A stretch of DNA of 5,198 bases from JANPJV01 sp031425695 (GCA_031425695.1 JANPJV010000296.1:1-5198), one strand, 5' to 3'; positions 1 through 5,198 are shown, counted from the stretch's first letter. Translations and numbers: made by a program. The notes: a model not told the origin generated them from the letters alone.

Positions 1-106
1 GTGGCCCGCTCCGCGGGGTTCTGGACCCCCAGACACCCGTGCCATGTCGACCGGCCCGCGGGCAACATGACCAACGAAAGATCCGCGTCCATTCTTTTGA
101 TCTGCA
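1..106 (-). other. Unassigned region downstream of gspM
   Basis: An ATG at 107-105 overlaps the gspM stop by one base (TGATG) and its frame stays open to the window edge, about 35 codons: MQIKRMDADLSLVMLPAGRS and onward. This resembles a coupled next gene, and gspN would be expected there by synteny. However, the residues lack the N-terminal membrane helix of GspN, and I do not recognise them. Near the edge, two short inverted repeats share bases and exclude each other: CCCGC/GCGGG (5-9, 13-17) and GGGGT/ACCCC (15-19, 25-29). The region could equally be intergenic. Confidence 0.35.
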
Positions 107-589
107 TCACCGATTGGAGTTCAAGATCATCCGCGTCGAGACCACGCCAGGAACCAGTTCGCGGTTGACGGACCATTCGACGACGTCGACGCCGTGCTCG
201 CTGTCGAGGCGCTCGATCCAGGTGACCAGGATGTCGAAGTCGGCCATTTCCATGTCGACCTTGACGCGCTTCTCGTCGAGCGGGGTCAGGCTCTTCAAGG
301 CGTTTTTGAGACCGGCGTCGCGGGCGGTGCCATCGGCGATGGCAAACAAAGACGGCCCACCCGCCACCGGCGCCGTGGCTCCAGTGCGCGCGGCCAGGAT
401 GGCCGTGACCTGTGGCCGCGCATCGGCGACGGTCTGTTCCAGCGCGCCGAGCGAAGCGCGCAGGCGCCCGCGTTCAGCTGCCAGCGGCTGCAACACACCC
501 ATGAACAGCAACACCAGCGCCAGCGTGGCCGCACCGATGCTGACCAGGATGCGCTCGCGCGCCTGCAAGCCTTGCCACCATTTCTTCAA
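107..589 (-). CDS. gspM: Type II secretion inner-membrane platform protein GspM
   Basis: GspM is the small bitopic partner of GspL in the inner-membrane platform and is reported to stabilise it and localise the complex. From the TTG at 589 the protein has 160 residues. It has a short cytoplasmic tail with the family-typical pattern MKKWWQGLQARERIL (1-15), a membrane helix (about 14-34) and a helical, probably coiled-coil stretch (37-62). A compact periplasmic domain follows (about 80-160), including VDMEMADFDILVTWIERLD (111-129), the usual last helix region of the ferredoxin-like fold. I preferred TTG because GGGAGG lies 5 nt upstream at 595-600. A GTG at 607 would add six residues (MGGEAA) encoded over that same Shine-Dalgarno and has no good site of its own. 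gspL ends 28 nt upstream. The family is identified by position, topology and length, as sequence conservation in GspM is low. Confidence 0.92.
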   Translation of the reverse strand: MKKWWQGLQARERILVSIGAATLALVLLFMGVLQPLAAERGRLRASLGALEQTVADARPQVTAILAARTGATAPVAGGPSLFAIADGTARDAGLKNALKSLTPLDEKRVKVDMEMADFDILVTWIERLDSEHGVDVVEWSVNRELVPGVVSTRMILNSNR

Positions 590-594
590 TGCCG

Positions 595-600
595 CCTCCC
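595..600 (-). promoter_or_regulatory. Ribosome binding site for gspM, decides a TTG start
   Basis: GGGAGG on the minus strand (within a GGGGAGG run), 5 nt before the TTG at 589. It is among the best Shine-Dalgarno matches in the window. Its position inside the longer GTG-started frame argues that the GTG at 607 is not the main start. Confidence 0.7.
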
Positions 601-617
601 CGCCCACGACACCACAT

Positions 618-1781
618 TCATGACGATCTCCGGATCTTCATGCGCCCGGTGAAGCCATCGGTGTTGATGACCGTCCCGGCCACTTCGACGCTCATTGACG
701 AGTCCAGGAGGATTTGTTCGCGCAGGCCATCGAAGCGCGTTCCATCGGGCGCGCGCACGGCAATTTCCAGCGTGCCATCGCGGTAGTCGAAGCTCACCAG
801 CACCAGCCGACCATCGCTCGAGATCAGTGGCGCGACCTGCTTGAGCATGGACAATGCGACGCCGGAGGAGTTGCCGCCCTGCGACAGGCGCAGGAACTCC
901 TGGCGGATCTGCACGCCGGCATCGACCAGCCGCGCCTCGGGGCCGAAAACTTCGCGGAAACTCGCCTCCAGGCTCGCGGTGAGCACGTTCTCGCGTTGCT
1001 TGAGCTGGTAGACGTCGAGCGCCAGGCTGCCGACGTGCACGACGGACGCGAGCAGCAGGACGGCTGCGGCAATTCGCCACCAGCGCGTATCGATGGCGCT
1101 ACTCGCCGCGGCATAGATCCCCTGGCGCAAGTCGATCAAGCTGTCGTCGATCGGCTGCAACGAGAGCCAGCGCAACGCTGAGTCGATCTTGTCGGCATGA
1201 TCGATCGCGATGTTCTCATCGCCCGTCGAAATCGCGCGCAGCGTTTCCAGCGGCTGGCCGACGATCAGCGGGAGCAGGTCGGCCTCGCAGCCACCGCCGA
1301 GCCCGCCGGCCGTGACAAAGCTCGCGTGACCGCCGTCCAGCAGCACGTCGGCGCTGCGCGTTGGGCCCAGGAACGCGGCTTCGGGGATGATCCGGTCCGG
1401 CGTCAGGCCGGCGATGCGCAGGCGTTCGATCAGTTCGAGCAGGCGCTTGCGCTCGACCACGCCCACCCACACCTCGTCGCCGCTGAGGCGCTCGGGCGCG
1501 GCCACGTGCAGATCCGCCACGTCGCCCGCGACCCAATCCTCGGCGAGGTACGGCAAACCGGTGCGCCACTTCGCGCGCCCGGACTTCGGCAGCGGCGCAC
1601 GCCGCAACACCAGGCTTTCGTCGGCCCAGACCACCAGGCACTGCTCATGCTTGGGCCAGTCCCCCACCATGCCGGTCTCGAAACGCCCCGGCCCCTGCAA
1701 CAGCCGCCCCTGCCCGTCCCGGCACAACCATTCAATCGAATCTTTCGGGCCGACGCGCAGCCACAGCCGGGTGGAGCTCAA
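618..1781 (-). CDS. gspL: Type II secretion inner-membrane platform protein GspL
   Basis: GspL is a single-pass inner-membrane protein. Its cytoplasmic actin-like domain binds the ATPase GspE and its periplasmic domain binds GspM and GspG, so it couples ATP hydrolysis to pseudopilus growth. The 387 residues show an N-terminal cytoplasmic domain (about 1-232) ending in the conserved-style IDLRQGIYA (216-224). One membrane segment follows (about 234-256), then a coiled-coil-like stretch (258-300) and a small ferredoxin-like periplasmic domain (about 320-387). The start is TTG at 1781, with GAGGT 5 nt upstream. An in-frame TGA lies about 40 nt further upstream, and the next Met (residue 38) would delete the first strands, so TTG is the best choice. 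Unlike the genes before it, gspL is separated from gspK by 359 bp and so may need its own transcription signal. The frame is intact, and length is normal for the family. Confidence 0.95.
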   Translation of the reverse strand: MSSTRLWLRVGPKDSIEWLCRDGQGRLLQGPGRFETGMVGDWPKHEQCLVVWADESLVLRRAPLPKSGRAKWRTGLPYLAEDWVAGDVADLHVAAPERLSGDEVWVGVVERKRLLELIERLRIAGLTPDRIIPEAAFLGPTRSADVLLDGGHASFVTAGGLGGGCEADLLPLIVGQPLETLRAISTGDENIAIDHADKIDSALRWLSLQPIDDSLIDLRQGIYAAASSAIDTRWWRIAAAVLLLASVVHVGSLALDVYQLKQRENVLTASLEASFREVFGPEARLVDAGVQIRQEFLRLSQGGNSSGVALSMLKQVAPLISSDGRLVLVSFDYRDGTLEIAVRAPDGTRFDGLREQILLDSSMSVEVAGTVINTDGFTGRMKIRRSS

Positions 1782-1786
1782 AGCAA

Positions 1787-1791
1787 ACCTC
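1787..1791 (-). promoter_or_regulatory. Ribosome binding site for gspL, supports a TTG start
   Basis: GAGGT on the minus strand, 5 nt before the TTG at 1781. No ATG or GTG in this frame lies nearby, so the site is the main support for the unusual start codon. Confidence 0.6.
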
Positions 1792-1885
1792 GTCGATGGG
1801 CCCGCTCAGGGGCTCGAGAATGGGCGCGAAGATAGCAGCCCCGGTGTGGCCAGCACGCGCAGATCACCCAAGAGCAAGATCAACC

Positions 1886-1938
1886 TCGAAGCATCCACAG
1901 AAAGCGAATGACAAAGATGAAGCGGGAAGCACTTGATC
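1886..1938. repeat. Degenerate extra copies of the palindrome arm
   Basis: The stretch 1900-1938 aligns with the reverse complement of 2039-2077 at roughly three quarters identity by eye, including GAAAGCG, ATGACA and GAAGCA blocks. Just before it, GAAGCATCCACAG (1888-1900) resembles GAAGCATCTTATCCACAG as read from the right arm. The left side of the element therefore seems to hold two or three decayed tandem copies of the arm. Alignment was done by eye, so the boundaries are approximate. Confidence 0.45.
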
Positions 1939-1942
1939 CGAA

Positions 1943-2054
1943 GCAAGAGCATCTTATCCACAGATTTCGCAGATTTTCGCAGATTAAAGGCAACCAACCG
2001 TTGTGGCTCTAATCTGCGGAAATCTGTGAAATCTGTGGATAAGATGCTTCTTGC
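1943..2054. repeat. Long palindromic intergenic element
   Basis: Left arm 1943-1986 and right arm 2010-2054 are reverse complements around a 23-nt loop (1987-2009). The inner 34 bp (1953-1986 with 2010-2043) pair with only two non-Watson-Crick positions (1969/2027 and 1977/2019). The outer 10 bp (1943-1952 with 2044-2054) pair with one bulged base. Each arm is built from reiterated CAGATT-type units 9-10 bp apart and contains one TTATCCACA 9-mer. The base composition is clearly more AT-rich than the genes around it. The form suggests a dispersed repeat of the kind found between genes in many bacterial genomes; I recall very similar ATCTGTG-rich palindromes but cannot confirm the family here. 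As RNA it would fold into a 44-bp hairpin that could stop or process the gsp transcript, or protect its upstream part from 3' decay. Confidence 0.9.
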
Positions 2055-2116
2055 CTTTATCCGTGTCATCCGCTTTCAGTAAACGCTTTGAGGTAGCTCT
2101 TGCTTGGCGCTGACCT

Positions 2117-2143
2117 TGATCGTTTCCCAGAAGGAACGGATCA
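2117..2143 (-). terminator. Possible stem-loop at the end of gspK
   Basis: On the minus strand, TGATCCGTTCC and GGGAAACGATCA can pair over about 10 bp with two single-base bulges around a short loop. The stem starts in the gspK stop codon. No U-tract follows, so this is not a standard intrinsic terminator; it could be a weak terminator, an RNA-stability element or chance. Confidence 0.3.
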
Positions 2144-3148
2144 GTCGTAGGCCCCCTGGACGCGTTGGATGACGCGGCCGCCGCTGCCGGTGCGTTGGAG
2201 CTGGCTGTAGAAGGTGAACGGGCGGCCGGAGAGTTGGACGTCGGCGCGGGCGATGAAGAAGTTGCTGGAGACCTTGAGGTCAGACATGGCGGCGGGGTCG
2301 AGCACCACGCCGGCCTGGCCAAGCTGGTCGACGAGCTCGGTCATCGAGCGGTAACTGGCGTGGCCCTCCTGCCAGAGCCGGCGCGCGAGGTCGGCGGTGA
2401 TACCGTCGGCCAGGCTCATCAAACCGGCGACGCTGGCGGTGTTGATATTGAAGCCGGTGCCCTCGGGGAGGGCGCACACCTCGGGGGCGAGCAGCTTGTA
2501 CGCCTCTGCATCGACGCCCTTGATCAGGCGCAGTTCGGAGATGTGCGTGAGCAGCCGATTGGCTGCGCGATACGGCGGATCGGCGCGCAGGTATTCGAGA
2601 TCCTCGGCGCCCTGGCTCAGCGCCTGGTTGTCGGCATCGATCCAGTCGGTGACTGCATCGGCGATGCCCGTGTCGAGCTTCAGCGCTGCGAGTAATCGGG
2701 AAAAACGCGCCTGGGCAACCGGGTCGCGCGCGCCGTTGCGCACCAGCGTGTTGAGGTTGAAGTGGCCGTCGAGGTCGCTGAGCTGGCCGCTGACCAAGCC
2801 ACCCGGCACCGGCAGCGGCGGCAAGGTGCTGGCCCAGCTGTCGTTGCGGGTGTCGATACCGTCGCCGAGCTCGGTATCGCGCCGCAACATCAGCAGTGCC
2901 CAGTCCTCCATGCCCTGCGCGAGCAGTTGCGCATCGCCTAGGCGGGATTGCGAATCGCTACGGGCGATGCTGGTGCTGGTGACCGCGAACAGCCGCAGCG
3001 AGATCAGCGTCGCGATCGCGACGATCAAGAGCGCCAGCAGCAGAGCCACGCCTTTTTGCTTGCGCCTGCGGCGCACAGAACGACCCTGGCCCGCAGCAAG
3101 CTGCGTGCATTCGACGGCCGCGGCATGCCGCGGAGAGCTCCGTCTCAT
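2141..3148 (-). CDS. gspK: Type II secretion minor pseudopilin GspK
   Basis: This is the large minor pseudopilin that caps the pseudopilus tip; 335 residues from the ATG at 3148. The prepilin-like site is KQKG33|VALLLALLIV, and mature position +5 is Leu instead of Glu, as is normal for GspK. The helix spans about 34-56. Family motifs are clear: DLDGHFNLNTL (125-135), DWIDADN (168-174), SELRLIKGV (204-212) and GFNINTASV (232-240), the last from the inserted helical T2SSK domain; the final strands are FTFYSQLQR (311-319). The ATG overlaps the gspJ stop (TAATG), with GGAGG 10 nt upstream. This gives an unusually long 33-residue leader. A GTG at 3076 (AGGG 7 nt upstream) would give the compact leader MRRRRKQKG instead, so the start is uncertain. 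It is the last gene of the tightly packed G-to-K block. Confidence 0.96.
   Translation of the reverse strand: MRRSSPRHAAAVECTQLAAGQGRSVRRRRKQKGVALLLALLIVAIATLISLRLFAVTSTSIARSDSQSRLGDAQLLAQGMEDWALLMLRRDTELGDGIDTRNDSWASTLPPLPVPGGLVSGQLSDLDGHFNLNTLVRNGARDPVAQARFSRLLAALKLDTGIADAVTDWIDADNQALSQGAEDLEYLRADPPYRAANRLLTHISELRLIKGVDAEAYKLLAPEVCALPEGTGFNINTASVAGLMSLADGITADLARRLWQEGHASYRSMTELVDQLGQAGVVLDPAAMSDLKVSSNFFIARADVQLSGRPFTFYSQLQRTGSGGRVIQRVQGAYD
3118..3133. repeat. Perfect 16-bp palindrome in the gspK leader
   Basis: CCGCGGCATGCCGCGG is exactly self-complementary and made of two CCGCGG blocks. It lies just inside the 5' end of gspK, between the upstream ATG (3148) and the alternative downstream GTG start (3076). 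In mRNA it could form a small GC-rich hairpin near the translation start. It may be only a chance product of GC-rich codons. Confidence 0.6.
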
Positions 3149-3753
3149 TACCGCGGCGCCTCCGGCAGCTCGACCAGGCGCTGGATCTCTCCCAGGTCCG
3201 CCAGTTCAATGCGAAATTCCACGGCGCGCGGCAGCGCTTCGGGCGCGCTGATGCCGGCGCGTGGTGGCCACTGATCGGAGTCTTGTTTCGGCCCGGCGAG
3301 GTAGCGCCAGCGGATGCGCACGACTTCACCGAGGAGCTTGCGACTGCGCCCGGTTTCTCGCGGCGAGCGGTCGAGTACCCGGTCGCTGACCCGCACCAAC
3401 ATGCGGTCGACCAGCGCGTAGCTGACCCGCTGCGCCTGCGCCCGCACGCCATCCTCGTCGGCGGCGAGATCAAGCGTGCTCCATTGCGCGCTGTTCTCGG
3501 AGCCGACGAACGCCCGCACATCTTCGCCGTAAGCCCCGCGCACCGGGCGCGCAAGCGCCTGGCGCAGGTCGCGCTCGATGCGCAGCACGGCCAGCTCGAT
3601 CTCACGCTGCCGCGTCGCCTGGCCTTCGAGGTCCGTGCGGCTGTGGATCAACAGCTCGAGGCCCGAATAGGCCATCACCGCGACCACCGCGAACACGGCG
3701 ACTGCGACGATCAGCTCGATCAGGGTGAAGCCTGATTCCCGCGCTCTTCTCAT
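3148..3753 (-). CDS. gspJ: Type II secretion minor pseudopilin GspJ
   Basis: This 201-residue prepilin-like protein joins GspI and GspK in the tip of the pseudopilus. The leader is MRRARESG with cleavage at G8|F9; mature FTLIE puts Glu13 at +5, and the hydrophobic helix covers about 9-31. GspJ-typical stretches follow: ELAVLRIERDLRQALARP (53-70), with the usual acidic/basic helix and Arg-Pro end, and near the C-terminus PRAVEFRIELADLGEIQRL (175-193), the family's last strands. The ATG at 3753 overlaps the gspI stop (ATGA). The TAA stop shares its last base with the gspK ATG (TAATG). No independent ribosome binding site is obvious, so coupled translation from gspI is the likely mode. Length fits the family (about 190-220). 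No anomalies seen. Confidence 0.96.
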   Translation of the reverse strand: MRRARESGFTLIELIVAVAVFAVVAVMAYSGLELLIHSRTDLEGQATRQREIELAVLRIERDLRQALARPVRGAYGEDVRAFVGSENSAQWSTLDLAADEDGVRAQAQRVSYALVDRMLVRVSDRVLDRSPRETGRSRKLLGEVVRIRWRYLAGPKQDSDQWPPRAGISAPEALPRAVEFRIELADLGEIQRLVELPEAPR

Positions 3754-4139
3754 TGGCTGCGATCGCGACCGCTGGCGAAACCGCTGACGGTGGTCACCGG
3801 TGTCCGCGCGTCGAGCGAGCCTTCTCCCGCGAACACATCGACATCCAGCCTGCGCATATCCTTTTCGGGCGTGTCACTGACGGCGAGCCGCCAGCGCCAA
3901 GCGCAGCCGGCCATGCGCATCTGCCCGTCACGCGTTCCGAGCTGCGGCCACGGCTCGTTGATGCGCGTCTCGGCGACGACGTTGGCGCCAACCCAGCGCG
4001 CATACGAATTCTCGCGCAGCAGCACCTGTGTACGCGCCTGGTCACCCGCCGCGCGCACCGCCGCGCCGAGCGCGAGCGCCAGGATCGCGAGCGCGACCAA
4101 CACCTCGATCAGGGTGAATCCGCCAGCCCGCTTCTTCAC
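3750..4139 (-). CDS. gspI: Type II secretion minor pseudopilin GspI
   Basis: This 129-residue minor pseudopilin belongs to the tip complex with GspJ and GspK, where family studies give GspI the role of starting assembly. The leader is MKKRAGG with cleavage at G7|F8; mature FTLIE places Glu12 at +5. A strongly hydrophobic alanine/leucine helix spans about 8-30. The stretch ENSYARWVGANVVAE (43-57) is the typical GspI region after the helix, where many homologues read A..VA.N...E. The start is GTG at 4139, overlapping the gspH stop as GTGA, which implies translational coupling. The frame continues upstream to 4265, but that part is arginine-rich antisense-like sequence inside gspH and was excluded. 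The stop overlaps the gspJ start as ATGA. Length is normal for GspI (about 120-130). Confidence 0.95.
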   Translation of the reverse strand: MKKRAGGFTLIEVLVALAILALALGAAVRAAGDQARTQVLLRENSYARWVGANVVAETRINEPWPQLGTRDGQMRMAGCAWRWRLAVSDTPEKDMRRLDVDVFAGEGSLDARTPVTTVSGFASGRDRSQ

Positions 4140-4636
4140 GGCGGCGCTCCAATCAGGTGCGCTACCGGCGCGCCGTCTTCGTCCAGCGCAATCCGCCACG
4201 CGATCTTCTTGTCGGCGAGGCCGAGGCGCAGGTCGAGCGCACCGAGCTCGCCGGTGGGCGCACACACGAACTGCGGTTTCTCGGGGATCGCCGCGTCGAG
4301 CTCCTCGTCACGGTCCGCCAGTTGCAGTTGCAGCGAATCGGGTAACTGGTAGATGGCAAGCGGCCCGCCCTTGCGGACCGCCAGCCAGCCGTTGTCGCCG
4401 AGCTCATAGCCCGCATATGAGCTATGGCCGACTCCGAATCCGATGAAGCGCGCCTCGATGACCGACTGATCACAAAGCACCTGCAGCACCCGCACCAGCC
4501 GCGTCGCCTCGTCCGCCAGCCGCCGCTCGATGCCACCACTCGCCGCCGACAGTACCAGCGCACCGGACATGATCGCGATCACCGCGACCACCACGAGGAT
4601 TTCGAGCAGCGTGAAGCCGTGCTGCTGGTTGCGCAT
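4136..4636 (-). CDS. gspH: Type II secretion minor pseudopilin GspH
   Basis: This 166-residue prepilin-like protein sits where GspH belongs, between gspG and gspI. The leader MRNQQHG is cut at G7|F8, giving mature FTLLE with Glu12 at +5, and a hydrophobic helix covers about 8-30. The rest is a poorly conserved globular domain with two cysteines (Cys55, Cys125) that could pair. In the family GspH links the minor-pseudopilin tip (I-J-K) to the GspG shaft. The start is either the ATG at 4636 or the GTG three bases upstream at 4639; they differ by one residue, and I chose ATG. No strong ribosome binding site is visible, and coupling to gspG, which ends at 4643, is likely. The stop codon overlaps the gspI start as GTGA. 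GspH is assigned by position, length and the prepilin N-terminus, since its globular domain is divergent in general. Confidence 0.92.
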   Translation of the reverse strand: MRNQQHGFTLLEILVVVAVIAIMSGALVLSAASGGIERRLADEATRLVRVLQVLCDQSVIEARFIGFGVGHSSYAGYELGDNGWLAVRKGGPLAIYQLPDSLQLQLADRDEELDAAIPEKPQFVCAPTGELGALDLRLGLADKKIAWRIALDEDGAPVAHLIGAPP

Positions 4637-4642
4637 CACTCG

Positions 4643-5071
4643 CTACCAGTTGCCAATATCGGCATCCTCACCGTCGCCACCGGGACGACCATCCTTGCCC
4701 AGGGTGTAGACGTCGTAGTCGCCATGTTGCCCCGGGCTGAGGTACTGGTACGGCCGGTTCCACGGATCATTGGGCAGCTTCTGCACATGCTGCGACCAGT
4801 TCTTCGCCTCGGGGACGCCGGACGGCTTGGTCACCAGCGCCTCGAGACCCTGCTGCGTACTCGGGTAGGCGTGGTTCTTCATGTTGTAGTTCTGCAGCGC
4901 CGAGCTCAGCGTCTGCACATCCGACTTCGCCCGCGCGACGGCCGCATCACTGACCGCGCCGCCGACGTTCAAGACCACGACCGTCGACAGGATCGCGATG
5001 ATCGCCACTACCACCATGATCTCGAGCAAGGTAAAACCCTGCTGGCGCAACCGCTTCCGCGAAACCGACAT
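4643..5071 (-). CDS. gspG: Type II secretion major pseudopilin GspG
   Basis: This is the main subunit of the periplasmic T2SS pseudopilus, which is thought to push folded exoproteins through the secretin. The 142-residue prepilin has a basic leader (residues 1-12, MSVSRKRLRQQG), a prepilin-peptidase site G12|F13 and Glu17 at mature position +5. A hydrophobic helix follows (about 13-37). The globular part has the GspG hallmarks: YPSTQQGLEAL (69-79), DPWNRPYQYLSPG (102-114), and the C-terminal glycine/aspartate-rich loop ending ADIGNW. In the family that loop forms the calcium site needed for fibre assembly. I chose the ATG at 5071 because GAGGTGA lies just upstream and because it gives a normal leader. 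The frame stays open upstream to the window edge, but a start there (TTG at 5164) would add 31 residues before the leader. The gene is followed by gspH after a few bases. Length and motifs match the family fully. Confidence 0.97.
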   Translation of the reverse strand: MSVSRKRLRQQGFTLLEIMVVVAIIAILSTVVVLNVGGAVSDAAVARAKSDVQTLSSALQNYNMKNHAYPSTQQGLEALVTKPSGVPEAKNWSQHVQKLPNDPWNRPYQYLSPGQHGDYDVYTLGKDGRPGGDGEDADIGNW

Positions 5072-5198
5072 ATTCACCTCAAGTCCACAGATCCAATCGC
5101 CGCGATCATAACCATAGGCGCCGGGCGAGACGTGTTGCGCGGATGACTGGGCGTTAGTACGCAAAAACCAACTCGCGGGCTCCCCTCTCCCATGCTTC
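5072..5198 (-). other. Upstream region of gspG
   Basis: This holds the 5' flank of gspG. None of the three minus-strand frames reads like the end of GspF, which would precede gspG in the E-F-G order. A TATGAT hexamer at 5105-5110 could be a -10 box, but nothing at the right spacing resembles TTGACA. The sequence is consistent with an untranslated leader, with any promoter unproven. Confidence 0.4.
5074..5080 (-). promoter_or_regulatory. Ribosome binding site for gspG, decides the start
   Basis: GAGGTGA on the minus strand, with 5 nt between GAGG and the ATG at 5071. It matches the anti-Shine-Dalgarno core well and selects this ATG over the upstream open frame. This strong site suits a subunit needed in large excess over the minor pseudopilins, whose starts are mostly coupled and lack such a site. 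Confidence 0.75.

Larger units (their letters stand above)
1782..2140. other. Intergenic gap between gspK and gspL without a credible gene
   Basis: These 359 bp interrupt an otherwise compact operon. They hold a large palindromic element (1943-2054), degenerate copies of its left arm (about 1886-1938), a possible stem-loop at the gspK end (2117-2143) and the gspL ribosome binding site. Short open frames cross the region on the minus strand (for example 1806-2069), but their translations simply read the repeat arms (TDFTDF- and KSAKSVDK-like strings) and are not taken as genes. I did not find a convincing sigma-70 promoter for gspL by eye. Confidence 0.8.

Noticed and set aside
39..652. Plus-strand open frames antisense to gspM
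   Set aside because: Composition is that of a shadow frame, no plausible domains, and the minus-strand GspM is supported by topology, ribosome binding site and operon position.
1943..2054. CRISPR-like array, because of reiterated CAGATT units
   Set aside because: Units are only 9-10 bp apart with no spacers, and the whole is a single inverted repeat.
1806..2069. Minus-strand 87-codon open frame across the gspK-gspL gap
   Set aside because: Its translation reads through both palindrome arms (TDFTDF and KSAKSVDK strings). It has no family resemblance, and the sequence is explained by the repeat.
1984..2322. Minus-strand 112-codon frame overlapping the end of gspK and the repeat
   Set aside because: The coding-like part is a shifted reading of gspK, whose own frame is clearly the real one; the rest is repeat.
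2397..3251. Long plus-strand open frame of 284 codons antisense to gspK and gspJ
   Set aside because: Long antisense frames are expected in GC-rich genes; the product is serine/arginine-rich with no recognisable domain, while the opposite strand holds two well-supported genes.
4140..4265. N-terminal extension of GspI to an upstream start
   Set aside because: The added residues are arginine/alanine-rich, lie inside gspH in another frame, and would put 40 or more residues before the prepilin leader; the GTGA overlap start is better.
5084..5092. TCCACAGAT upstream of gspG, matching the core of the palindrome unit
   Set aside because: Only about nine bases match and there is no second arm, so it is probably coincidence.
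5105..5110. TATGAT as a sigma-70 -10 box for gspG
   Set aside because: No hexamer resembling TTGACA was found 16-18 bp upstream, so it is not called as a promoter.

Overview
The window is a high-GC segment, apparently from a proteobacterium. It carries most of a type II secretion system (T2SS) operon, all on the minus strand, in the order gspG, gspH, gspI, gspJ, gspK, gspL, gspM. That gene order, with tightly overlapping junctions, matches the E-F-G-H-I-J-K-L-M-N-D order known from the xps operon of Xanthomonas. A gammaproteobacterium of the Xanthomonadales or a related group is therefore a reasonable guess, but it rests on gene order and protein style only; there is no rRNA or other marker here.

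Layout, in transcription order (right to left). 5198-5072: 127 bp upstream of gspG with no recognisable gspF end. 5071-4643: major pseudopilin gspG. 4636-2141: the four minor pseudopilins gspH, gspI, gspJ and gspK; H/I and I/J overlap by 4 bp, and J/K share one base. 2140-1782: a 359-bp gap without a credible gene. It holds a 112-bp palindromic element with 44-45-nt arms, and this gap splits the operon. 1781-618: gspL, starting with TTG. 589-107: gspM, probably also starting with TTG behind a strong ribosome binding site. 106-1: a short unassigned tail.

The products fit one machine in the cell envelope. GspG is the main subunit of the periplasmic pseudopilus. GspH, I, J and K form its tip, with GspK at the apex. 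GspL and GspM form the inner-membrane platform that links the pseudopilus to the cytoplasmic ATPase GspE. The ATPase (GspE), the polytopic platform protein (GspF), the secretin (GspD), the GspC/GspN connector and the prepilin peptidase (GspO) are not in the window.

The secretion genes look intact and ordinary. The part worth a second look is the palindromic element between gspK and gspL. It has an almost uninterrupted long stem, internal reiteration of a CAGATT-type unit, a perfect TTATCCACA 9-mer in each arm, and degenerate extra copies of its arm on the left side. It is probably a dispersed intergenic repeat rather than a new system, and I saw no other new system.
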